Assembly (NCBI RefSeq): GCF_031877795.1
Contig: NC_133946.1
Location: 13,119,144 to 13,183,143, forward strand
Source: Strix aluco
Lineage: Eukaryota > Chordata > Aves > Strigiformes > Strigidae
Direction: 5' to 3'
DNA length: 64,000 nucleotides
A model generated the notes under the pieces. The model worked only from the letters and a program-made list of their open reading frames with translations, was not told the origin of the DNA and did no database searches. Shown here one piece after another: positions 11,418 to 24,978 of the stretch (position 1 is the first letter of the stretch; each line of letters opens with the position of its first letter). Position numbers and translations under genes: made by a program.

Positions 11418-14300
11418 CCTCCTCAAGATACGAGATTTGCTATGAGGAATCCAGCAGCATAACTGACAGAGTTAAGGTGTGTGGGAGGAAAGCAAAGCAC
11501 TTGGGCTGTTTTTTTAAACTCTCCTATCTGCTGACCATATGCCTTATTTCTAGATCTTGTAGATAGATAACAGATCCAAAATGTTTGAATCTGTCAATAT
11601 TCCATCTGTTAAATCATGTATACGTTTTGCAGTGTTTACACTGAAGTACTAACGTTTTGGTGATAGGTAATGAAGATTAATAATAAAAGTAATATGTTAA
11701 TAATATCTAATACTGCAGTACCATTTTATAATCTGTTCAACATGATATCTCTATTTTATAGAGCACAGGTAGCCATGTAATAATCTTGCAACCTCAGTAT
11801 GAATGTTGGCCGTGCTTTGTGATAAATACAATGTGTAGTCATAAAACCATAATCCTGTTGTTTTATTCAGTGATTTTTTTGGGAGCTTGACTGCTCAAGG
11901 CCTATGAAATACAGTCTGATTATCTGATTAGCTGTTTCTTTTGAAGCAGAGAATTTTCATTAAATCACGAAAGAACAAGTGCTAATACTTAAGGCTCTGT
12001 TTCTGAGTGCATACTAGATGCTCTGTTTGGAAGGAATGATTCTTCCGGTATCTAATTCATGCTTGGTAAAGCAGTGTGGGATTTCTTGGGTCTCAAAGGT
12101 AGCATTTTTATACAACCCAAGCCAGTTGTTTTTCTTTAAAGCAGATATTGAAATTCGGGAAATTAACTATGAAGCAAATTACATGGTTATAGAAGTGCCT
12201 ATAAAATAACATCATATATTCCTGATTTTCTCTTTGCTTATTTCTTGTAGTTGTGATTACCAACAGTGCTAGAAGATGACGATAATGTGTATATGTAGAA
12301 GCTCAAACAGAATGAAAGGATGTCTAAGATTTTTTTTCTTTTTTGGCTAAATTCCACGATGTCTTGGCAGAACACCTACAAGGGCTGGAAGAGCAATTTT
12401 AGAGTTCAGTTGAACAAAGGGTGGCATGTAACTGTAAAGCCTGAGGGGTGGGATAGGTAACAAGACATGACATCTGATCAGAGAGTGATGGTTTGCAAGA
12501 TTCTTCCCACTTCTTCCAGAAGCAGGTGAGCCAGATCTTTGTGTAGCCAATGCTTTCTTCATGTGTGTGAGGGGCATCTTCCTCCTTAGAGCTCTGCCCA
12601 GCAGCATAAAGCTGGGCTGTGGTCTGGCTCTGGAAGAGTAGGGTTGTTGCAGTTCTCAAACACAGATAAAGTTCATTTTAATTAGGTTCCTGCAAATAAA
12701 GATGATATTTTCAGCATAGATTATATGGGCTATTTGGTCTGGTAACCATGTATGTTATTTTAGATAACACTTTAGAGTAAAGATTTATATATGAAATAAT
12801 AAGACATGAATATAATATTCTATCTATGTGACTTATTGTTTGCCACTAACTTGGTAGTCAGCTAATGTTTTATTTTCTTTGAAGAAATGAAAATCTGGAT
12901 ATTATGAGCTGACTGGAAAACTGTGAGATGAAGGGACAGCCTTTACATTTTCTATATGTGAATTCCTGTGTGTTTGCTTTCTGTCAAACTCCTGTTCTCA
13001 AAACAGTGTCTTGGCACAGGGAAATGAGTGCAGGTTTGTAACTGAATTAATCACCCTTATCTGTGCTACAGGTATCACCTTTTCTCAGTTGGTAATTAAT
13101 TCCTCCACCAAAGACCTATCTTTTACCATTAATAGCACAAAACCTATGTGCTGTATAGCTTTCATCTAGGGGCAAAGGTAGAAATGAGAGACTACTGATG
13201 ATTTCCTCTTTTCCTGGAAAAGCAGAGCCAACAAGAGCCTTCTATTTCTTAAAGGCTGTAAGTTTTGTTAACTGTACCATTAGTTTTGGAGAACACCTGT
13301 TTTAATAAAATTGACCCAGGGTATATTATACCTTTATTAAAAGTAGAAGTGTACCAGTTTGTCATCATATATAATACCTTTTGTATGTGTGCTGGCAGGA
13401 CTCGAAGGCCTGAGCACTCTTAAGGCTAACTTTGCTTTTTATTACTTCTCTAAGACATAGTAACAGTTAAAAAAAATACTTGTAAACTTTATGTCACGTT
13501 GGTAAGCAGAACAAAACCTGGAACTCATATATATGACTTCACATACTTTCAAACACAAATCTGTGTGTCAGCAACTTCACAGTACGTTGCATGTCATAAG
13601 AACAGCATTATCCATCTTGGATGTTGCCTTAAAACAGCTGGCTTGTGATGCTCCTGCTGCTGGACACCATAGCACCAGGGCCTGAAATACTTGGGGCGTT
13701 TACTCTGTTGAAGCCCAATGGCACACTGGTCACGGCACTGACAGGTATGAAAGGAAGGGTCTCTCTTCTACAATCTGACAGCCCATGTAGCCCAAAGGAA
13801 AAGTGATAGGGTATGTAGTTACTTTTTCTTTTATCATACAACCTGTTTCACAATCCAGAATGTGTAGAAAAGGAAGCAAGGAGGAACCCCTGAAGTTTTT
13901 CACTGGAAGTAACTATAGCAGAAACAAATGCCAGGAACACGGTGGAAACCCCAGAGAATGCACTAGACTCCTGCAAATGCAACCAAGGGCACAATTTTCC
14001 TTGTCTTTAGTAATGGGTTACATGTAGAATGGGAAAATCCTCTTTGTGCTTAAGCAGTTGGAGAAGAGATTAATTACACTTCAGTAATAGGTCTGTTGAA
14101 GAAGAAATGACAGCTACAAATTTGACTTTCATTCCCCTACAGACAATTTCAAAGACATACTTCTTCCAGTATCATTCGAGCAGAATGGCGTTAGAGTTAA
14201 CACAAACAGGTGTTTAACAATTCACATTATTGAATGACTGCATGTTTATATGTGTAATGTGCTTTGCTGAACAATAAAATATGTGAAATGTATTTTTTGC
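11418..14300 (+). other. TRIM66: Probable TRIM66 3' UTR and flank
   Basis: No splice-supported coding exon is seen. Several AATAAA motifs occur, at 11682, 12695, 13304 and 14273. The last has the best downstream U/GU-rich context. The exact 3' end cannot be set without transcript data. Confidence 0.45.
14273..14278 (+). terminator. TRIM66: Candidate distal polyadenylation signal of TRIM66
   Basis: AATAAA is followed within 15-25 nt by TGTGAAATGTATTTTTTGC, a usable U/GU-rich downstream element. It is the last such signal before a long region with no TRIM66-related sequence. Confidence 0.35.
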
Positions 14301-15482
14301 ACATCAGATTTTTACTCTGAGTACATCTGCTTTCAATTAGTATATGGATTATGTAATATCATTTAACGCTTATTAGCTAAGTTGGTAACTGCTGGTGGCA
14401 AAGCAGAATGGTTACAAAAGCAGCTATGCTTACACAGGAGATCAGCTTACTATTTGTGATGGAGTTTTCAATACCAAGTAGATATTTTGCCTTTTAGTTT
14501 TTCAACTAGTGTAAGTTAGTAAGAACCAAACATGCCATGAGCAAATAACAAAAAATGTTTGTAGTTTAAATGTATGTATACATTAAAGTGCCAAGGAACA
14601 TACTATTTACTAGTGAGATGAAAAAACTATTGCAGTATATTTAATCAGAAGGAATCAGAAAAGATATTCTAAAATCAACAATGCTAGAAAATGAAGAATT
14701 ATGGAATAATTTACAAGAAATAGAACAAAAATACTCTGTTGGCAAAAAGTCAAGCAGACACTGCAGGTGTTTTTCTATCGTTATTTGTTCCTCTCAGTTT
14801 GGTTTATGGGAGTATAAAACTATCAGCAGCAACTTTCTGACCTGGAGGTCTACTGGCTTGAGGGGTAAGGAATCCTTCTTTCAGGGTTACAGCTGTGCTG
14901 CTCTTCAGACATGATTAAGAGAGATTTTGTAGATAGAGGTAACTTTTTTATTGTATAAACAGGAAAATGTAGAAAAACTTTTGGGCATGCAATTCTTTCA
15001 AGTGTGAAATACAGGCAATAGACTTAAAATCTAAAGGGCAGCTGAGTTTCTCTGACTTTAATTAGATATCAATGAGATAATCTGAGGGAAAATAAAGATA
15101 GGCAGTAGTTGTGGGCTAAGGAGGATGCAAATCTTTTGAAGATGTCTTTGTAGATCAGGAGCAAGAAGTGAGAGGTGGAGTGATTGTTTTTTGAGAATTG
15201 TTACCGCACTGTCTGTTCCCGTCCTTCAGTAAATGTTTATGAAAGTCCATTTTAGTGTGTAGTTATGTGCCTTTTCATGAGATTGTTTAGTAGATTGGTA
15301 GCATTTAGTCTACTAAGTAGACGTCCGTAAGAGTTCATATTAGGATGTGTAACAGAAGGAACATGGTATTTGGATGGCTTTGTTGTGAAAAGCGTTTCCT
15401 GCTGTGGGAATACTTACTGTGGAGATGAGAAACTGCAACGTTCAACTCTGCTGTCAAATATCTAGCTCCACTTGCTCCATTT
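14301..15482. other. Intergenic sequence, possible 3' flank of a Penelope-like element
   Basis: AT-rich, and no gene is seen. About 15150-15482 may continue the minus-strand Penelope-like element described next, but no motif there is strong enough to prove it. Confidence 0.4.
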
Positions 15483-15960
15483 TCATTCCAAGTGTCTGAA
15501 AAGAGGTTCTTGAAAGATACTTTTCAGATAACTTCTTCCTGCATAGGATGTAATTTGTAACAGTTTCCTTGTAAATTCTATCTCACAGTATATTTTTGCT
15601 GTAGAGAAGTCCTTTTTTAGGTTAAGGAGATAAGACATGCAAGTGTTTTTCCCAGAGCAAATAGGGTAGTGTCTGAAGGTCAGGGAGTATTTTACTGCTT
15701 TTGGAGAGTGTTTGAGATGGTTACCAGTTTTATGGAAGCAGCAACACTGATTTATAGTTGTGCTGTGGATGTTAGTTTGTAAGTTACTATTCTTGATCTT
15801 GATTGTAGCACCTAGGATAATTATGTCAGTATAGAAGGGTTCCAGAGGCAGTCTGATACTGAGGCAATGCTTATGAAATTTGTTGTGAAAGTCAGTGAGG
15901 GAATCCAGGTTTCTGGTACAGATGATAGAGATGTTAGTTATTTTAGGCATACCATAGATG
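15483..15960 (-). mobile_element. Penelope-like retroelement fragment (RT palm end and thumb), decayed
   Basis: The minus strand has an uninterrupted 155-codon frame (15950 to 15483). Its sequence order matches the part of Penelope-like element reverse transcriptases after motif C. KITNISIICT sits where YIDDIFIIWT is expected, followed by LDSLTDFHNKF and TDIIILGATIKIKN (family form TxINFLDTTIKIKN). Then come SNLQTNIHSTTINQCCCFH (family form LxTxLYRKPTDxxxxLH), NHLKHSPKAVKYS and RHYPICS (family RxxRICS). The catalytic YxDD aspartates are gone, so it is inactive, and no GIY-YIG endonuclease is visible. The identification is from remembered family motifs. The length of the open frame is unusual for such an old copy. 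Confidence 0.72.
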
Positions 15961-17500
15961 CTATGTTTCTACATGGTCTGTGCTGAGATTAGATATCTGT
16001 CCTTTATTCCAACATTCCTCCCTTACCTGATGCACTTGATTGTTTGTCACAATAGAATGACTTTTTGATAATGTTTCTCAATAACAGTCATGATTTCACT
16101 TTAGATGGAAAACCCCCCCAAATCTATTTTTATACACTGACATTTGGGCAGGAAATGAGACATACTTGAATATTTTTCCTTGTTTGCTTATCAGCCTGCT
16201 CTTGATTCTGATGACATTAGTAAGAGCAGAAACGGTCCTTACACCTCTTATAAATTCAGTACTTGCTCATTATTCTATGGTATCCTGCTCTAGGAAAATG
16301 TGTTGGTGCCATTTCATTTTTTGCGATAGACTTATCTGCACTACATCAAGAAACTCTTGTATGGGACAAACAGGGAACTCATGAGAAGCCTTATGGGAAA
16401 TTTACAGTGAAAACATTGTAAAATATTCAAATCAGAGCTAGTGTTTGGATTGTACCTCTGAAACAGAGATTTGCTCCTGTGGATAGACAGACTTAGCTGG
16501 TTGCCAGGTCTTGTGCTGACTGCCTGCACTGGACTGAACTTCTCCCCTGGCTGAATGAGCACACACGGTGCCCCAATAGTTTCAAATGTTGAGTTATGCT
16601 TGTAGAAACTCATAGAACTTAACCTGGTTTTATATTGGACGCAGCAAATGTCAGCATAGAGTGACCATGAAAAAGCAGCAGAACAGTGCTATCTTCAGAC
16701 TGGAAAGTAAAACGGATAAACTGTGTTGTAGTAGGAAAGTTTGGGTATTGGAGTGGTGGGATATTTTATGTAGTCACTTCTGGATTGTACAGTAATTTAT
16801 AAGTCAGTGTGTTCATTCTATAAATAACTGCATCTTTCTATTTACTACACTTTTAATGTTTCTTGCAACAGCATTTAAACAGACCTAAATTTAAGTCAAG
16901 GAAACAGTTTATGCACATGTCTATACTATATTGTGTAGTCTGTGGTGCATAGTGCAATGCTTCTGAATTTACAGATCACTGGGCCAAGCTAATCAGTTCT
17001 CTCCTGCAGCCGAGCAGCAAATGGAAAACACTCTTAATCTCTAATAATGAAAATATTAATAGAATGGGATGATAGCTATATAACCAGCAGACTATGCAAA
17101 AGTGTTCTGTAAATCAGAGAAATTAAACAAAAAACTTATAGGATATTTTATTTTATGGTATAAATAAAGAAACAATATAGAGCTTAGATAAAGTGAAAAT
17201 CAATTCGAAATTTATCCTTACATCCTACCCAAACTCTGTGCTGCATCTTACATGTAATTGTAGATACCTCAGGCACCTGCAGTGCAGTATATTAACACAT
17301 ACAGGTGAGGTTCAGTTTAGGAGAAATAACATTAAAAAATTCAGTGTTTTAAGCAAACACTGGACACTCCTCTGTTTCTTTTTCCCCATGGTCTCTGAGG
17401 GCTTTAGAGACATTGGCAAACTGCCTCTCATCCATGTTTGTGATGTACTTACAAATATTTCCCATTTATAACTGTGAAAAACAGCATGATAAGCTAATGG
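15961..17500. other. Intergenic sequence, no gene recognised
   Basis: AT-rich. Short open frames on both strands (for example 16166-16384 and 16341-16613) carry no recognisable motif. The proximal part may include the upstream, more decayed portion of the Penelope-like copy. Confidence 0.4.
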
Positions 17501-18310
17501 AACAAGTGAGCAGCTGTTGTGGATGGAGTGACGCATTTCACTCGTAAGAGAGAAGCAGCAATATGTTTATTGATATAAAACAACAATTTAGCAAAGTTTG
17601 ATAGTAAATGTGACAGTGGTTTAACAAGATTCAACAGCAAGGTACACCTGAGTATTTACAAAACTGTCAGGGAGACATGAGATTCAGAAAGGGCCCCCTG
17701 GAGTTCTAAACTCCTTCTCAGAGAGGAGTTTAGGTGCGGCTGGATCCAGACTTAGTCCCAGCCTTGGTCAATGGTTTATGTCTAAAGGATTATATGTGTG
17801 CAGTCAAGCCTTTATATCACTTAGTTAGGATTTCAAAGTGTAGCATGCTATTAATCCCTCACCAAGAACCTGTTGGGACTCTCTCAACCTCAAGGAGTAA
17901 CCTTGAGAGGTGTTCCTGCTCAAGGGGAGATCCTGGTGTGCAGCCCACTGCTGTGCAGGAGAGCTCAGCAGGCCCTGGCCTCCACTGTTTGTGGAGTAAA
18001 ATGATTGACTTAAGTCATATTTACATACCGACTACATTAGCTTCTTCCAAATTTGGCTTGAGTCAGGCATTGACCAGCACTGTGGTTAGGTGGGCACGTT
18101 GTTCAAATTAGCCCTTGGCTACTGTGGTGTTACCTGTCTTCCCCAAATCCACCTTGAGCCAGGTGCAGCCATCACAACCAGTCGCTGCCGTTAGACCACC
18201 ACTGGTGGTTATCGCTTGGGCAGGCAGGTGGGAGGCAGGAACAAAACACGCCACAGCAGCAGGGATGGAAATTTAATATAGCCCTCGGATCTGGTCACAG
18301 GGTTGTCACC
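17500..18310 (-). mobile_element. Possible retroviral LTR-like segment (solitary, antisense)
   Basis: This moderately GC-rich segment stands out from its AT-rich flanks. It starts with ATGTTTATTGATATAAAACA, which on the minus strand gives TATAAA-like and AATAAA-like signals. The run GGTACACCTGAGTATTTACA and the CTCAAGGAGTAACCTTGAGAGG repeat recall avian ERVL LTR text. No protein-coding retroviral domain is visible and the borders are uncertain. Confidence 0.28.
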
Positions 18311-21300
18311 TAGCACTGTTAAATGAAAGTATTGTGAGACATTTCAGGTTTGGGATGCCCAGCTAAAACCATTCGTTATGGAGGGGATTTGGCTCTGGCA
18401 CTGTGCTGCAAATGGGGCTTGAGGTTAGCATCTCCAGTCCTGGAGCGGTGCTGAGAATCACACAAACCTTTTCTTACCTACAGGGAAGTTTTATCCAGTG
18501 AAGGGGTATAGGGCAATGCTGAACCCACTGCTGCAAAGCTACCAATGCCTTCCAGCATGGGAGCAGTCACAGTGGCCTAAGCAATGCAGATACTATAACG
18601 ATAATCTCTGTCTGAGTGAGGTTATCTCAGGGATATTACAAACAGGCTGGATTTTCTCTGGAGAGTGAACCTCATAAAGGCTACCCAGAAGTAATATTCC
18701 ATACCATTTGAGGAAAATGAAAGTCTTCATCTTTATTTTTGATCCTGTAAATGCCACAAAAATCTCTGCAGTATTAGCACTACTGATTGGCATGAGTCTG
18801 CTGGACAAGGAAATCACAGCAATCGTCTTCTGTGGTGACAGTCTCACTGCTTGGTGGTAGCTCTTGCATCATGTTCAAAGCTCTTTCCAGACTGCTGGCG
18901 CTGTGCTATGCAGTGTTGTGTTGCATCATGCCAGCCTGAGCCCCGTGCCATGGGGGTGCCATGGGGCCTGTAATCCCCAGGGCAGGGGAGAGGCAGCCTG
19001 CTGCCGTGCTGCGGACACGTGCTGGAGCACCCCGGAGACGTTCAGCCCCTGAGCTGGGAAAAGTGTCGCTCCAGCAAACCCTTCATCTGCTGTCTAGATG
19101 ACTCATATGGCAGAAGGATATTTAATGGAAGGAGAATATATAATTTCTCTTCTTTCACTGGTCCTAATTAGGAAATGCTGTAAATATCTGAGTATATTTA
19201 TAGCCACAGAACTCAGCCTTCTACTCTTCTGACTAGAGAAGGGAAGATACCTGCAGAATTAATCTTATTCTGCATTTACTGGATTTTACTGCTTCCAAAT
19301 AACATATGTTCACTTTACAAATAAATTCACATTGGTTGCCTCACCTCTTCCCAGCTGTCAGTCCTATACCACCCTTCTCATTTTGAGTTCAGTTCTCCTG
19401 TGTTATTAATTCAGCAGTTTGTAATTAAATGATTAGCTAATCAAACTGTTCCCTCAAGAGTACCTGTGTAAATGCATTGAAAACTGATTGATTTAACTGA
19501 GGTCACTCAGAGATAGTTTAGCCTTCAAACCCACCATTCTGAAGGGTGGGAAATGAAGAGCAGATGTCATGAGGAAAAGGCTCTCTGAGCTGGGGGTAGG
19601 AGGACTGTGTCTTTTAACTTTGTACATGTTTTCTTGTAATTCCTGTGGGGGGAAGAAAAATGGTTCTGGAACTAGAGATCCAAAAATCACATGGACATTT
19701 GTGTTCATATTACCTTTACCTGTCTTACCTGCAATTCAGATTTTAAAATGCATCATGATGGTTATTCGCTTTCTTTGTTGTTTTACACCGTCTCATTATA
19801 TGGGAACAAAAGGAGAATTCCTTTAAAGGATTTAAAGGTGAGTAAGCACAGAAGGGTGATACTATGGGGGTGGTGTTGCAGTATTGTTATTGCTGTTTTT
19901 GTCAGAGAAGTTAAGTGGTATGTGTAACAGTCCCCACTGATTTGAGTAAAACTTCTGCGGCTCATATGAAAAGATAAAATGCCTGCACAGTGTAAAGGTG
20001 TGGGAGGAGGTTTTTTTAGGGTTTTTAATTTGTCCCTCTGTTAGCTTTTGCAATCAAATGGGTGTTTTCTCAGGTTCCTCTAAAGCATTAGGTACTGGTC
20101 ACTTCAGAGGTGGTGGCACAGCCTGGATTGGTCAGTAAACTTTAATGATGCAGCAAAGCTCAGGTTTTCCCAATATTCCCTTTAGACCAAATAACACAGC
20201 GAGACAACCTACTCCTCTCCGGTAACGGGAGATTCACCACCCTGTAGTAAAGCAATGCAAAGATGCGGCCCGCAGGTTGCTGGGCTGCCTGTAGGGTAGC
20301 AAGCAGAATTGGTACATCTAAAACAAGGCAGTTGGCTCCCTCTGCTGATTTTGCAGCATGATTTTAGTTGTTTTAAGCAACGAGCACTCTCCTGGTTTAG
20401 GTCCTGGAGGTTCCGGAGTCATTGTGCCTTCTGGTTTTGATGTGGTTTCTTTCCTGGTGAAGTAGCTATGAAGCTGTATGTTCCCCTTTAGCTTAAAACC
20501 TGTACAGACCTTTATAAAGATTAATATATGTATTTATAACTGAAAATCAAACTGTAATGTGGCAGCTGAGTATAAGCATTTTAGGTAAGACCTCCATAAA
20601 ACCGTAATTACACCCATCTGTTTCCCTTAAGTATCCAGTAGAAAACAGTTAGTGCTTATATATCTCTTGATATCTCTCTCTCAAGCTGGTGTTATGGGGA
20701 AAGAGGGAAATTAATTTCCCCCTTTATTTTCTTTCTAGAAAAAGATAGTGCTTCAATTCAAATATATGAGTAAACCAAGCTTAAAGTATTTGTCAAAGGA
20801 GCTTTATTTGTATACGGATAGTGTCATACCCAGCAGTGTCTTCCAAAAGTTTCCCTAACCCTCATGCACCAATTATGGAAAAGACACATATCTACTAAAG
20901 CTGTGGCCCTATAAGTAGATATTAACAAGAATCAAACATACTATTTCTTAAAAATACCTACAGTTGCATCAAAGCTGTTGGATATAAAAAGAACTTTGTA
21001 AATAGCTCGTAAACTGAATTCTCATTAAGGAGATACACAGATAAGCCTTACTGTTATGGCCTGGCTGTTATTTGGTTATTTTACCTGGGGTAAATTGGTG
21101 AACACTTCAGTGGAGGGCTGTGAAAGGCCAGTTTTCATGGGGGCCAGACTGATGCACTGACTGTGACATTGATATGTTTCTATAGGCAAAAAAGGAACTG
21201 ATTTGAGATGCTATCGGGGGAAGGAAAAAAAGCAAAAAAAATTGGACTAAGGGAACTTGTCTGCTCATAAGGTTTTTACCACTTATTGGTAACTATTTTA

Positions 21301-21535
21301 GGGACATGAGTGTTAGAATATTTCATATTGCACACTTTTAAAAAGGGTCGCCTGCAAGAATTTGACAATCTAGGTGCAATTGAGTTACCTTAAACCTAAG
21401 CTCATGTGCCTTTTGAAATGTCCTCATGTACCATATTGCTTGGAAGTTACTGTGGAGTCTCAGTGATTTATGACGTCATTTGCAAGTACTAAGCCTTTCC
21501 CCACCCCAGTGGAGCTGACACAGTCTGTCTCTCCT
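18311..21535. other. Intergenic sequence, no gene recognised
   Basis: No conserved coding frame is seen. A GC-richer patch at about 18850-19060 contains a short repeated GTGCCATGGGG but no identifiable gene. Confidence 0.4.
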
Positions 21536-21539
21536 GTAG

Positions 21540-21830
21540 ACACCCACCCAAATCTTTCCGGAATGAATCTGCCGTGTGTCAGGTACCTGCGTGAGCCTTT
21601 CTCGAGGCCCAGACGGGTGACCCTGGCTGAGGGGACAGCCCGGCTGTCAGGGGCTGACATGACACCGTGTGCGGGGTGCCCCCACGTTGCGGGGGATCCT
21701 CGGACCCTGCACCCCGTTAAAGGGGGGGTGGCGGCTCCCGCAGGCTGCTGCGGGACGCCCGGGACCACCAGATGGAGCCAACGGATCCCGCGCACCACAG
21801 AGGCGGTAAAATTAATCTCCACGGTGAAGG
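21540..21830 (+). promoter_or_regulatory. CpG-dense block, candidate STK33 promoter
   Basis: About 290 bp contains more than twenty CpG dinucleotides by eye (for example GACGCCCGGG and GGATCCCGCGC near 21755-21795). The surrounding tens of kilobases are almost CpG-free. It lies between the TRIM66 3' end and the STK33 exons, as expected for the STK33 start. An ATG at 21772 followed by a GGCG|GTAAAA donor-like site at about 21806 could be a first exon, but its phase does not match the next candidate exon directly. Confidence 0.45.
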
Positions 21831-24800
21831 CCCAGATTCTGCATTTTCGTGTGCTGCTAATATTTGCCCTTTGCTATTACATTTGTTATTTTTTATTTTT
21901 TTCCCCCTGAATGAACCTGCACTGAGAAATTGTACAGTGGAGCACTTTACAAGATTTGAGAAGTCAGGTTGTCTAAAAAAATTTAGATAAGCATTTACAG
22001 CTGTGTGTCTCTGTTCAAACAATGCTTCCTGAATTTCACCTATTGTCAGTGACGCTGCAGCTCTTAATGTCACGTTGTCACTGTCATGGCAATTAGTTAA
22101 AGGTGCTGGCACTTGATAAGCTTATTATGCTCTGTACTGTGAAGGAGGTAAAAATTTCTGTGCATCTGTATATGGGCTCTTACTAGAGCCACTGCTGTAC
22201 ATCATTTTACATCTCTGTTTCCTCTGGTGTTGCTATTGATGGGGGGATGGAGGTGGCTGGTGGCACTTTATCTGCTGTGTATTTAATGCCATACCTATCT
22301 AAGACAAAAATAACTTTCTGCAGGCCCTAAGGAGAGAAGCGGGTATACTCATACATCACAAGATAAATATTTAGATAAATAGCAAGGATATCTAAAGCCA
22401 TATCTAAAGCTTTCCCATGGACTTTCCGTTAGTACAGACTTATGCTGGATTCTGTTCAAAGCACAGCTAAGTAGCACAGAGGAGTGAGAGCTTTCTAAAA
22501 TTCCCCTTTCAGATAAAGAAGTTGATATGTCACATGTCAAACGTAATGTGACCTCGCGGGTTTCAACCTAGTCTTTAACAGGCTTTTCTCACCCTTGAAG
22601 AAAACGTCTGGCTTTTGAAACAATGCCTCCCTCTCAAGAACTTCGGCTTAATATTATGGCATGAAGGTCAAGATTGTCTTGTACTGACTGAGAGGAGCAC
22701 AGCAGCGTTCTCAGTGGTTCCTTTCTTCATATGTGGCTCTTACTTGTACTTAATATTTTGAACTAAAAAATGAAATGAAGCATGAGAAAGTATCATTTTC
22801 TGTGTGAGGCTTTGATGTGTTTTGTCTTTTAGCCTCGCTATTGTTGTCATATTGTCGTAATACTGAAGGCTTGTTCTCTTATTAACTGATGCCCTTTATT
22901 TCACAGGACTATTTACTTTTGTTGGTCTTAAGTTTCCTGGCAAGGTACACAGACAATTTCAACTGGAACCTTTCAGTGGAAGGAACACAGAGACAATTCA
23001 GTGTGTCTCCTCTGTACGGCTACCAATGGAATAAACAAACGATGGATCTGTAGGAGACTGAACAAGCCAGGTCAGCTCAACCCAGGCACGATGAAGGTAA
23101 ATTACAGCACAGGCAGGCTGGGAGTAACCACCAGAAGGGCTGGAAAAGGTCATATTAAAACCTCTCAGATCTGAATAGAGGGATTACTTGTGGTTATAAA
23201 AAGAGTCTGCACATTGTGTGTGTGCAGTTACTTCAGAGAAGCAGTCCTGCTCTAGTTGTCCCTAAAAGGCAGTTAACTAGTTATACAGCCAGCCAGGGAC
23301 AGTGGGGCAAAACCCCCTGAAAACAGCCCTGCATTAGATTAGATTTAGACATATTTTTGTTATCACCCGCCCTGTATGAAGACCTCTCGCTCTTACCACA
23401 TGACTGTTGGGTGGCTGTGTGAGCTGACTCTTGGCCTGCTTTCTTTGGGATGGGTGGACATGCTGGAAATAATGCCCTTGTTAGGCCACTGCGGATTGGA
23501 ACATGGATCTGCAATGTAGGTATCTTAGAGGAGTCTGAGTTGCTCTTGATTCACAAGCCACAGTGGTCAAACAAACAATTTTTCTTCTGTAGCTGGCACG
23601 TTATGTATGACCTCTTCTACTGGAAGTGGCCTTCCTCAGACATACCTAAGTCACTCACTGTTGCCTTGGGCTCTGCTTGCTGTGATGTATTTTTTTTCTC
23701 AGGCTGAAACTGAAGTAATCTGGAAAGGATGCCTGAAAGGACAAGGGAGAGAGGTGGCTTAAGTAATAGAGCTCGTCCGAAACTGTTAGGGATAGCAAAT
23801 ACTGAGGGATTTAAATATACTTACAACTGGTTCCTTTTTTTTTTTTTTTAAAGACACCTTTTTGTCTGGAAGGCCTTGTTTTTTATTAAATAAGCCTTTG
23901 AGAAAGCTCTCTTGGCATTGGCACTCCTGGTCACCACTAATGGAGTCAGTGGGAACAGAACTGGAGGTCCTGTGTCCAAGTTAAATGAAGATTGTAACTG
24001 GGACTCCACCCTGAGGCTCACTCTGTGCAAGGAAAAATTCCCTAAAGAAAGGACAGCACAAGTGCTCAAACTTTAGTGGGAGTGCCATGAAATTGTACCC
24101 AAAGCAAAGAGAACTCCAGTTTGTCCCTAAACTGTGACAGGAGCCAATTTCACTTTCTTTCAGATTATTCCAGGGCTGACAAATACATACCCATGTCTTT
24201 AAGTCTAGGAAACAAAGAATCTTGAGGAAAAAATAGTGACAGCTACACTGGCATACAAGGAATACATAATAATTTACCTGGACTAACTGAAGCATCTATT
24301 ACCTTAGTCCTTAAAAACTCAGTTACTTAACGGGCAGATATCTGAGATCTAATACTAAACCTCAGTAATGTGGCCTGTCTATTTGAATAATACTGGTTTC
24401 AAAGGCCTGTTTAATGTGGTGAAACCAAGTGTTGCGGAGAATGTTTTTAAGCCTGGCTTTTTAAATTTATCATCTTTAGGACCAATTCTTAATGAAGGAA
24501 ATTGTGGGAGTCAGTACTGGTTTTGGTAGGAGCTGCTAGACTCTTAAAAATGTACTGGAAGTCCAGGCAAGGATAAAAAACAGACATCTTGAAGATCCTC
24601 GTTGGCTCTGTTAGGTTTGACTTGCATTCAGATACCTTTTGAGATTATACACCTGCTTAAGTCCAGTAAGTTAATACAGCAGTTTTCCTTTTTTGCCCTA
24701 ACTATTCAGCATTCTCTTTACTTTGTCCCTTTATTTTTTTCCTGTGTTCAGGTAAGACAGTCAAGCTTTAAAACAGTGTACTGCCTGTGCTGAGGGAACC

Positions 24801-24960
24801 TCACCAAAACCACTGTCATGCACTGCTTTGCAATGCGGAAATTAGGTTTTTTTTCCTCCAGCAGCCTTATAATACTGTGTTTCTTTTCCTGCCTTCTGAA
24901 ACGTGAACAGGGGTGCATGCCACCATCCTGGGTTGACATGGATCCTCCTCACGTACCACA
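21831..24960. other. Candidate first intron or upstream region of STK33
   Basis: No recognised coding sequence. The stretch 22907-23098 ends in GATGAAG|GTAAATTA and could be a non-coding exon, but nothing else supports this. Confidence 0.3.
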
Positions 24961-24978
24961 ATGGGAGAAGCCACTGAG
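24961..24978 (+). CDS. Possible first coding exon of STK33 (6 codons)
   Basis: The context ACCACAATGGGAGAAGCC gives an ATG with A at -3 and G at +4, a strong Kozak match. The frame reads MGEATE and reaches a good donor (GAG|GTGAGC) in phase 0. It would join in frame to the candidate exon at 27595, which is open only in phase 0. There is no homology evidence for six codons, so this is a tentative call. Confidence 0.25.

Noticed and set aside
21460..22112. Several overlapping frames of 70-146 codons on both strands
   Set aside because: They coincide with the CpG-dense block, and high GC lowers stop frequency. No conserved domain is visible, and frames overlap on both strands.
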